Origin: DASWNP01 sp036399175
Lineage (GTDB): Bacteria > Acidobacteriota > Blastocatellia > Pyrinomonadales > Pyrinomonadaceae
DNA length: 64,000 bases
Reading direction: 5' to 3'
Assembly (NCBI GenBank): GCA_036399175.1
Contig: DASWNP010000026.1
Span: 1-64,000, forward strand
A model generated the notes under the pieces. That model saw nothing but the letters and a program-made list of their open reading frames with translations, did no database searches and was not told where the DNA came from. The translations under genes were made by a program, and so were the position numbers. Position 1 is the stretch's first letter; each line of letters opens with the position of its first letter. Shown here piece after piece: positions 53,707 through 59,586 of the stretch.

Positions 53707-53866
53707 AATCGAAGGCGAAGACTTTTATCGTGAAGGGGCAATGATTGTCTTCACCGCCCTCTATCATCTGCGGCGCGGCTACTGCTGCGGGAGCGGCTGC
53801 CGTCATTGCCCTTATGACGCGATGGAGAGCCGACGGTATGAGGAACATGAAGCGGATTCTATTTGA
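53606..53866 (+). CDS. DUF5522 small cysteine-rich protein
   Basis: The conserved part EGEDFYREGAMIVFTALYHLRRGYCCGSGCRHCPYD is the DUF5522 signature with four Cys (CC, then CxxxC and CxxC spacing) that may bind a metal. It is a small cytosolic protein of unknown role. The start is unclear: the ATG at 53606 gives 86 residues but translates the right arm of the palindrome, while the ATG at 53741 with GAAGGGG upstream cuts the conserved EGEDFY. The C-terminus overlaps the start of btuF by 20-29 bases, so it is coupled to the cobalamin uptake genes. Confidence 0.75.
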   Translation: MMDDEREGQVRIDRSVTPNKNASGHRPSSIVHRPIEGEDFYREGAMIVFTALYHLRRGYCCGSGCRHCPYDAMESRRYEEHEADSI

Positions 53867-54842
53867 ACGTCAGTTCGCGGCGTTCGTCTTCGTGGCGCTG
53901 CTGCTCCTGTCGTCTGCGTGCGGCGGAGGCGGGCGTGCGCCGCAGTTGGCGGGCGAGCAGGCGTCGAAGAACGAGACGAGCGCTCCGCAGCGCATCATCT
54001 CTCTGAGTCCGAACACGACGGAGATTCTCTACGGCGTCGGCGCGTTCGCGCGCGTCGTCGCCGTCTCGGACTACTGCGACTACCCGCCGGAGGCGAAGAA
54101 TCTGCCGCGCATCGGCGGCTGGCAGAATATCAATCTCGAACGCGTCGCTTCGTTCAAGCCAGACCTCATCATCTTCGCCGGAGCGCAAGCGCCGTTTGTT
54201 CAGGACAGGCTCGAAGCTCTCGGGATTCGCACTCTCTCCGTACCCAGCCGTTCGCTTGAAGATGTCTTCACTTCCATCGACGCGATAGGACGTGCCACCG
54301 GTAACGTGCGCGAGGCGCAGGCGCTCGCCGAGCGCACTCGCGCGCAGATAGAAGAGGTGCGCTCGCGCGTGCGGGATTTACCGAAGCGGCGCGTGCTCTG
54401 CGTCGTCGATCGCGTGCCGGGCACGCTGCGCGACCTCTACTCAGCTTCGCACGGGACGTTCTTCGTGCAGCTCATCGAAGCGGCGGGCGGAGAGTCTATC
54501 GCGCCGCCCGCCGAAGGCGGCTGGGGCAAAATCACGAAGGAGGCGGTAGTCGCGCTCAACCCGGAAATCATCATCGACATGGCGCAGCAAAGCTCGCAGG
54601 GCAGCAAGCTCGGCGAAGACCCGCAGGCCGTCTGGCGCGAGCTTTCGACCGTCAGCGCCGTGCGCGAAGGCCGAGTCTATTCGCTCAAAGAAACCTCCGT
54701 GCTGCACCCTTCGCAGTTCGTCGGCGACACCGCGCGCCGCTTCGCCGAGTTGATTCACCCCGAAGCCTTCAAAGATAACGCGCCGCCGCCGCAAGCTCGA
54801 AACGAAGCGACGCCGCAGCCGGGAAACGAAGCGACGCCTTGA
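53838..54842 (+). CDS. btuF: BtuF-like cobalamin-binding lipoprotein
   Basis: A 334-residue substrate-binding protein of the class III (TroA-like) fold. A lipoprotein signal (FVALLLLSSACGGG) anchors it in the envelope. PQRIISLSPNTTEILYGVGAFARVVAVSDYCDYPPEAKNLPRIGGWQNINLERVASFKPDLII is the BtuF/FecB signature. The long connecting helix (REAQALAERTRAQIEEVRSRV) and GGWGKITKEAVVALNPEIII follow. The C-terminus has a short repeat (RNEATPQPGNEATP). It should pass cobalamin from the receptor to BtuCD. Starts at 53838 and 53847 are both possible. The next gene follows after 156 bases that hold tandem repeats. Confidence 0.9.
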   Translation: MRNMKRILFERQFAAFVFVALLLLSSACGGGGRAPQLAGEQASKNETSAPQRIISLSPNTTEILYGVGAFARVVAVSDYCDYPPEAKNLPRIGGWQNINLERVASFKPDLIIFAGAQAPFVQDRLEALGIRTLSVPSRSLEDVFTSIDAIGRATGNVREAQALAERTRAQIEEVRSRVRDLPKRRVLCVVDRVPGTLRDLYSASHGTFFVQLIEAAGGESIAPPAEGGWGKITKEAVVALNPEIIIDMAQQSSQGSKLGEDPQAVWRELSTVSAVREGRVYSLKETSVLHPSQFVGDTARRFAELIHPEAFKDNAPPPQARNEATPQPGNEATP

Positions 54843-54920
54843 ACCCGCGTGACGGATGTGCGATAGGAAACCACGCGTGATGCAGAACGAACCGGCAGCA
54901 GAAGACGCCGAACGCGACGC

Positions 54921-55048
54921 GAGCGCAGCTTTCATAAACAGTGAGCGAAGCTTTCGTAAACAAGAGCGAGACTTTCATCTATTAAGAGCGAAGCTTTGAT
55001 GGAGAAGAGCGAGCATTTGACGGGCGAGAGCGAGGCTTTCATAGAGGC
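54921..55048 (+). repeat. Six tandem 21/22-bp repeats crossing the btuD start
   Basis: Units beginning GAGCG start at 54921, 54943, 54964, 54986, 55007 and 55028, each 21 or 22 bases. The third block of most units is TTTCATxAAxA. The last two and a half units are translated as the N-terminus of BtuD. No inverted partner is present. Confidence 0.85.
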
Positions 55049-55811
55049 TCGCGAGCTTCGCTTCGCTTACGCGGCGGGCGCGCCGGAGGTTGTGCGCGGC
55101 GTCTCGCTGCGGGTCGGGCGTGCGCGGCTCGCCGCCCTCGTCGGCGCGAACGGCTCAGGCAAATCGACGCTCGTGCGGCTGCTCGGCGGCCTGCTCAACC
55201 CGCGCGCGGGCGCTATCTTCTTCGATGGCCGGTTGCTCTCCGCCATCGAGCCGCGCACGCGCGCGCGTCGCATCGCCTACGTTCCGCAGACGATTGCCAC
55301 CGTCTTTCCTTTCACCGCGCTCGAAGTCGTGCTCACGGGTCGAAGCCCGTACACGACGCGCTTTCGCTTCGAGAACGAACACGACCGGGATGTGGCGCGC
55401 ACGGCTTTGGCGGCGGTCGATGCCGCGCACCTGGGCGCGCGACAGGTGACGGAGCTTTCGGGCGGAGAGCGTCAGCTCGTCGCGCTTGCTCGCGCGCTCG
55501 CGCAGGAGCCCGACTGCCTGCTGCTCGACGAGCCTTCCTCCGCGCTCGACCTCAAGCATCGCGCCGGTCTCATACGTCACCTGCGCCGCCTGCGCGACGA
55601 GCGACGCATCACTTCCCTCATCGTCACGCACGACCTTCAACTGCTCGACCCGGCCTTCGACATAGTCTTCGCCATGCGCTCAGGCGCGGTCGCCGCATCG
55701 GGTACGCCCGAAGAGGTTCTGCGCGACGAAGTGCTCGCCGAAGTTTACGGCGACGAGCACGTCCGCGCGCGTCGCGCCTTCGGGCGCACCTTCGTCTGGT
55801 CGGAGCTATAA
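54999..55811 (+). CDS. btuD: BtuD-like cobalamin ABC transporter ATPase
   Basis: A 270-residue ABC ATPase of the FecE/BtuD group. Walker A GANGSGKSTLVRLL near residue 48, Q-loop RIAYVPQTIATVFPFTALEVVLTGRSPY, signature LSGGERQLVALARALAQEPDCLLLDEPSSALDLKH (Walker B) and H-loop VTHDLQLL are all present. It powers import through BtuC. The ATG at 54999 is preceded by TTG; the first 15 residues are encoded by the tandem repeat array and are unlikely to be conserved. A palindrome separates it from btuC on the same strand. Confidence 0.92.
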   Translation: MEKSEHLTGESEAFIEARELRFAYAAGAPEVVRGVSLRVGRARLAALVGANGSGKSTLVRLLGGLLNPRAGAIFFDGRLLSAIEPRTRARRIAYVPQTIATVFPFTALEVVLTGRSPYTTRFRFENEHDRDVARTALAAVDAAHLGARQVTELSGGERQLVALARALAQEPDCLLLDEPSSALDLKHRAGLIRHLRRLRDERRITSLIVTHDLQLLDPAFDIVFAMRSGAVAASGTPEEVLRDEVLAEVYGDEHVRARRAFGRTFVWSEL

Positions 55812-55909
55812 TGATTGATTCATTGACTCATTGACTCATTGATTCAATGAGAAAATCAATCAATGAACAAATGAACCGATGAATCAATGAATCAATGAAT
55901 CAATCCATC
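55812..55909. repeat. Short-unit palindrome (ATTGATTC family, 8-bp steps)
   Basis: Left arm 55812-55849 and right arm about 55868-55909 pair over 38-42 bases. The units are ATTGACTC, ATTGATTC and their complements, in 8-bp register; the same family is at 39772-39840. It fills the space between btuD and btuC, and its right arm codes for the first residues if btuC starts at 55895. Confidence 0.9.
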
Positions 55910-56902
55910 ATGGCCGGGGCGCGTTTGCGGCGGGCGCTGTTGATGCTGTCGGCGGCGCTGGCGGTCTCGACGCTCGTGGCGCTCTACGTCGGCTACCAGC
56001 GATTGGATTTGTCGCTTTTGAAGACGGACGAGACAGCGCGGACGGTCTTTTTTCAGTTGCGATTGCCGCGCGTTTTGATGGCGGGAATCGTGGGGGCATC
56101 TTTGGCGATGGTGGGCGCGGCGCTGCAAGCTCTGTTTCGCAATCCTCTGGCCGAGCCTCTGACGCTCGGTGTGTCAGGCGGCGGCGCTCTGGGCGCGAGC
56201 ATTGCGATTGCTTTCGGGATGGGGGCGAGAGTGGCGGGCTTGCCTCTGATTTTCGTCGCGGCGTTCCTCGGCGCGGGCGTGGCCGTGACGCTCGTCTACA
56301 GGCTGGCGCGCACGGGCGCGGTCGTGCTGCCCGGCGCGCTCCTGCTCGCGGGCGTCGTCCTGAACTTAATCGCCGCCTCGGGCGTCATCGTCATTCAATA
56401 CTTCGCGGACTATTCGCGCGCGCTGCAAATCCTGCGCTGGACAATCGGCAGCCTCGACGTGGTCGGCTTCGACCTCATCTGGCGAATGCTGATTTTCCTC
56501 GTGCCGGGCTGGCTCATGCTCTTCCTGATGGCGCGCGACCTGCACCTGCTCGCCGTCGATGAAGAGACGGCGGCGAGCCTCGGCGTCAACGTCCGCAGGA
56601 GCGAGCGGCTCGTCTACGCGGCGTCGTCTCTCATCGTCGGCGTGACGGTGGCCGTCGGCGGCACAATCGGCTTCGTCGGCCTCATAGTGCCGCACACGGT
56701 ACGACTGCTCTTCGGCGAAGACGTGCGCATCGTGCTGCCCTGCTCCTTCGTCCTCGGCGCGGCCTTCCTGATGCTGGCCGACGCCGCTTCGCGCACGATG
56801 CTCGGCGTCGGCGAGCTGCCCGTCGGCGCAATCACGGCGCTCACCGGCGGCCCCGTCTTTCTCCTGCTGCTCAGAAGGCAGCAGCGTTATTCAGCAATGT
56901 GA
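55910..56902 (+). CDS. btuC: BtuC-like cobalamin ABC transporter permease
   Basis: A 330-residue inner-membrane protein of the FecCD family with about ten transmembrane segments. RLPRVLMAGIVGASLAMVGAALQALFRNPLAEPLTLGVSGGGALGASIAIAFG is the family signature. GFVGLIVPHTVRLLFGEDVRIVLPCSFVLGAAFLMLADAASR is the coupling helix region and GELPVGAITALTGGPVFLLLLRR the C-terminus. It pairs with BtuD and receives cobalamin from BtuF. The start is either the ATG at 55910 (MAGARLRR) or 55895, the latter inside the palindrome; I prefer 55910. Its final codons merge into the next heptamer element. Confidence 0.93.
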   Translation: MAGARLRRALLMLSAALAVSTLVALYVGYQRLDLSLLKTDETARTVFFQLRLPRVLMAGIVGASLAMVGAALQALFRNPLAEPLTLGVSGGGALGASIAIAFGMGARVAGLPLIFVAAFLGAGVAVTLVYRLARTGAVVLPGALLLAGVVLNLIAASGVIVIQYFADYSRALQILRWTIGSLDVVGFDLIWRMLIFLVPGWLMLFLMARDLHLLAVDEETAASLGVNVRRSERLVYAASSLIVGVTVAVGGTIGFVGLIVPHTVRLLFGEDVRIVLPCSFVLGAAFLMLADAASRTMLGVGELPVGAITALTGGPVFLLLLRRQQRYSAM

Positions 56903-56990
56903 AGCGGTCAGCAATCAGCAATCAGCAATCAGCCGGAAGCATCAAGCAAATTCTGTTTGGCTGATTGCTGAAAGCTGATTGCTGAAAGCT
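56903..56990. repeat. Heptamer-unit palindrome (CAGCAAT family)
   Basis: Left arm 56903-56933 contains three perfect CAGCAAT units; right arm 56959-56990 is their inverted form. It belongs to the same family as the element at 25223-25307. It starts at the btuC stop codon, and the Shine-Dalgarno sequence of the next gene follows directly (AAAGGAG). Confidence 0.9.
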
Positions 56991-57002
56991 AAAGGAGCTT
57001 TT

Positions 57003-57584
57003 ATGAGCATAGCGACGAAACAGGGCGACCGGGGCGAGACGGCTTTGATTGGGGGCGAGCGCGTGTCGAAGGCCGACTTGCGGGTGGAGGCTTACGGGAC
57101 GATTGACGAGTTGGGCGCGTCGATGGGTTTCGCGCGTGCCGTCTGCGAGGACGTGGAGGTGCGCGAGCTGACGAAGGAGATTCAGCGCGAGCTGTTCGTC
57201 GTGAGTGGTGCGGTCGCCAATCCACGTAGCGCCGAGAGCGGGAAGCCTTACGTGACCGGCGAGATGGTCGAAGCCCTGACGGCGCACGTCACACGCATCG
57301 AGGCGATCGAAGGGATTCTGTCGGATTGGTCTCTGCCGGGAGAGCACGCGGCTGCCGCCGCTTACGACGTGGCGCGCACGGTTTGTCGTCGCGCCGAGCG
57401 CGCAATCGTGCGACTGTCGGAATCGGACGAGCAGTCGGCCGTTCCCGCAGAGGTCGTCTCTTACCTCAACCGTCTCTCCGACCTGCTCTGGCTCTTCGGA
57501 CGCCTGCTTGAGCTGCGCGCAGGCATCAGCGCCCGTCTGCGCGACGACGCACACGAAGGGGCGCGTTGGTCGCGCGCGTGGTGA
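57003..57584 (+). CDS. pduO: PduO-type cob(I)alamin adenosyltransferase
   Basis: A 193-residue enzyme that transfers the adenosyl group of ATP to cob(I)alamin, giving coenzyme B12. TKQGDRGETALIGGERVSKADLRVEAYGTIDELGASMGFARAV is the ATP-binding N-terminus. ERAIVRLSESDEQSAVPAEVVSYLNRLSDLLWLFGRLLE is the conserved C-terminal helix pair with the R-x-E-R and NRLSD blocks (the R in RRAERA is present). AAAGGAG before the ATG at 57003 is a perfect Shine-Dalgarno sequence. Its place in the cobalamin uptake operon fits salvage of imported corrinoid. Confidence 0.92.
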   Translation: MSIATKQGDRGETALIGGERVSKADLRVEAYGTIDELGASMGFARAVCEDVEVRELTKEIQRELFVVSGAVANPRSAESGKPYVTGEMVEALTAHVTRIEAIEGILSDWSLPGEHAAAAAYDVARTVCRRAERAIVRLSESDEQSAVPAEVVSYLNRLSDLLWLFGRLLELRAGISARLRDDAHEGARWSRAW

Positions 57585-57608
57585 GATGAATCGAGCGGGA
57601 GGACGTGT

Positions 57609-58235
57609 ATGGAGTGCGACGCGTGTCAGAGTTGGATAAAGCCTCTGGTTGACCGCGAGGCGCGCACGACGCGCTGCCCGGAGTGCGGGCACGTCGAGGC
57701 GTTCGAGAGCTTCCCGCTTTTTATCCTGACGGGGACGAGCGGCACGGGCAAGAGCGCCGTCCTGCCTGAATTGCGCCGCCTGTTGCCCGGCTGGGAAATC
57801 TTCGAGACAGATATTCTCTGGGACAGCGCGGGCGATTGGCGCTTCGTACATTGCAACTGGCTGCGCGTCGCCCACAGCATCGCGCTTCAGGGACGCCCGA
57901 CGCTGCTCTCCGGCACGCTCCTTCCAGAGCATCTGGAAGACTGCGACAACCGACACCTTTTTCATCGCATCTACTATCTCGCGCTTCACTGCGACGACGA
58001 GACGCGCGAGACGCGGCTGCGTGCGCGCCCCGAGTGGCGCGGCGTGACGGAAGAGAAGCTTTCGGAGTACAGGAAATGCGCGCAATGGCTTCTGGAGCAC
58101 GCCGCAGAGGCTTTCGACCCGCCGCTCGTCCTGCTCGATACGACCGACGCCCCGGTCGCACAGACCGCCCGCGAGATTCACGACTGGGCATCCCTTCACT
58201 GGTCGCGCGAGCAGCAAAGCGTAGATGCGCCTTGA
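57609..58235 (+). CDS. Zinc-ribbon P-loop kinase-like protein
   Basis: A 208-residue protein. The N-terminus has two CxxC pairs (CDAC at 3-6, CPEC around 23-26), a zinc ribbon. It is followed by a P-loop domain: LFILTGTSGTGKSAVLPELRRLL (Walker A GTSGTGKS), FETDILWDSAGDW and LLSGTLLPEHLEDC. This resembles small AAA or nucleoside-kinase-like proteins. The substrate is not known. It starts 24 bases after the adenosyltransferase stop on the same strand, so it is probably the last gene of the cobalamin operon. Whether it acts on a corrinoid or nucleotide is open. Confidence 0.8.
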   Translation: MECDACQSWIKPLVDREARTTRCPECGHVEAFESFPLFILTGTSGTGKSAVLPELRRLLPGWEIFETDILWDSAGDWRFVHCNWLRVAHSIALQGRPTLLSGTLLPEHLEDCDNRHLFHRIYYLALHCDDETRETRLRARPEWRGVTEEKLSEYRKCAQWLLEHAAEAFDPPLVLLDTTDAPVAQTAREIHDWASLHWSREQQSVDAP

Positions 58236-58251
58236 ACTCGGCCAAACTCTT

Positions 58252-58284
58252 CCCCAATCCCCATCCCCTATCCCCCATCCCCTC
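58252..58284. repeat. Half heptamer array (CCCCATC units)
   Basis: About four and a half units of CCCCAAT, CCCCATC, CCCTATC in 7-bp register, without an inverted arm nearby. It lies between the kinase and YjbQ stop codons. Confidence 0.8.
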
Positions 58285-58291
58285 ATTCGCG

Positions 58292-58684
58292 TCAGCGAAT
58301 CATCATAATCACCTTGCGCTCGCGTCCGCCGTCGAACTCGCAGAGGAAGATTCCCTGCCACCGACCGAGCAGAAGCTCGCCTTCGTGGAAGGGGACGGTG
58401 ACGGTCGAGCCGAAGAGACTGGCTTTGATGTGCGCGTCTGAGTTTTGCTCGCCGTGACGAAAGCCCATGCCGTGTTGCGGCAGGAGCGTGCGCAGGGCAT
58501 GGAGCATGTCGCGCGGCACGTCCGGGTCGGCGTTCTCGTTGACCGTGAGCGCGGCGGTCGTGTGCTGCACGTAGAGCACGCACAAGCCTTCGCGCGCGCC
58601 CGACGCCTTCAGCCTGCGCCGCACCTCGTCCGTAATCTCCAACAACTGCTCGCGCTCGGTCGAGCGCACTTTGATAATCTCCAT
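58292..58684 (-). CDS. YjbQ family protein (secondary thiamine-phosphate synthase-like)
   Basis: A 130-residue single-domain protein. LCVLYVQHTTAALTVNENADPDVPRDMLHAL carries the conserved HTTAAxxxNE stretch; MGFRHGEQNSDAHIKASLFGSTVTVPFHEGELLLGRWQGIFLCEFDG completes the UPF0047/YjbQ signature. Members can complement thiamine-phosphate synthase weakly, but the real role is debated. It is convergent with the cobalamin operon. The start ATG at 58684 (MEIIKVRSTEREQ) gives the family length. Confidence 0.88.
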   Translation of the reverse strand: MEIIKVRSTEREQLLEITDEVRRRLKASGAREGLCVLYVQHTTAALTVNENADPDVPRDMLHALRTLLPQHGMGFRHGEQNSDAHIKASLFGSTVTVPFHEGELLLGRWQGIFLCEFDGGRERKVIMMIR

Positions 58685-58734
58685 GAGCGTCTATCTTATC
58701 AGTCGTCGGTGAAAAAAAGTCGGGCTGAAAAAGA

Positions 58735-58769
58735 CGGAAGCTCCTGTTCTATCTGAACAGGAGCTTCCG
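58735..58769 (-). terminator. Intrinsic terminator of the bioY gene
   Basis: A perfect 15-bp stem (58735-58749 with 58755-58769) and a 5-base loop. Read on the minus strand it is followed by TCTTTTTC and a second T-run. It lies 20 bases after the bioY stop. Confidence 0.85.
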
Positions 58770-58789
58770 TTGCGTCGCTCGTTGAAATT

Positions 58790-59389
58790 TTAGCTGCGGC
58801 GTGTGCCAGTGTAGCGCAGAAGCGCCCAGCCGGAGGGAAGCACGGCGGCGGCGAGCGCAATCTTGATGGCGTCGCCGACGAGGAAGGGCGCGACGCCCTG
58901 CGCGAAGGCTTGCGGCGCAGGCACGAAGCGCAGCAATCCGAGCCAGCCGCCCGCCAGAATCACGACAGAGCCGAGCGCCATCGCCAACACCGCCGTCAGG
59001 TAGCGCCTATCCCATCCGCGTTCGGCCAAGTAACCCGTGACGAATGCCGCGAGCGGATACGCCCACAGATAACCGGCGGTCGGGCTCAAAAGCAGATGCG
59101 TCCAGCCACCGCGGCCGCCCGAAAAGAACGGCAGCCCGCACGCGCCTTCGACCAGATAGACGACCATCGCCGCCGCGCCCAGACGCGAGCCCAGGAGCGC
59201 TCCCGTCAGCAACACGGCGAAGACCTGCCCCGTAATCGGCACGGGCGTAAACGGCAACGGAATGGCAATCTGCGCCGCCAGCGCCGCCAGCAAGCTGAAA
59301 GCCACCACCAACCCGAACGCGCGCATCGCGTCCAACGGCGCGACCAGCGCTCCCACCAGCGTCTCTGCTTTAGCGTAAGAAGTATTCAT
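58790..59389 (-). CDS. bioY: BioY biotin transporter (ECF S component)
   Basis: A 199-residue membrane protein with about six transmembrane segments. ALAAQIAIPLPFTPVPITGQVFAVLLTGALLGSRLGAAAMVVYLVEGACGLPFFSGGRGG is the BioY signature, and LLLSPTAGYLWAYPLAAFVTGYLAERGWDRR and AQGVAPFLVGDAIKIALAAAVLP follow. It binds biotin and imports it, alone or with an EcfAT module; no such module is adjacent. Immediately upstream of the start are four perfect copies of CAGTGAC, which leave no usual Shine-Dalgarno sequence. A terminator follows the gene. Confidence 0.93.
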   Translation of the reverse strand: MNTSYAKAETLVGALVAPLDAMRAFGLVVAFSLLAALAAQIAIPLPFTPVPITGQVFAVLLTGALLGSRLGAAAMVVYLVEGACGLPFFSGGRGGWTHLLLSPTAGYLWAYPLAAFVTGYLAERGWDRRYLTAVLAMALGSVVILAGGWLGLLRFVPAPQAFAQGVAPFLVGDAIKIALAAAVLPSGWALLRYTGTRRS

Positions 59390-59393
59390 AGAA

Positions 59394-59421
59394 CAGTGAC
59401 CAGTGACCAGTGACCAGTGAC
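59394..59421. repeat. Four perfect CAGTGAC tandem units next to the bioY start
   Basis: Units at 59394, 59401, 59408 and 59415 are identical. They end 4 bases before the bioY start codon, where a ribosome-binding site would be. No inverted partner was found. Confidence 0.92.
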
Positions 59422-59486
59422 GAGCAAGAATTTTCCGACCCGCCTTTTATACTTTGACCCGGCGACGATTGACAAGCGACGAATGA

Positions 59487-59580
59487 AAAGTCTGGAGTCT
59501 GAAGTCTCACAGTCTGGAGTCAGAGACCAAAGCTTTTTGCTTTTTGACTCTTAGACTCCAGACTTCAGACTCCGGACTTT
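59487..59580. repeat. Heptamer-unit palindrome (AGTCTGG family)
   Basis: Left arm 59487-59522 and right arm 59543-59580, inverted, units AGTCTGG, AGTCTGA. The spacer includes AAAGCTTTTTGC. It lies 6 bases after the stop codon of the membrane pyrophosphatase; the element at 62510 is of the same family, so this gene is bracketed. Confidence 0.9.
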
Positions 59581-59586
59581 GAGATT

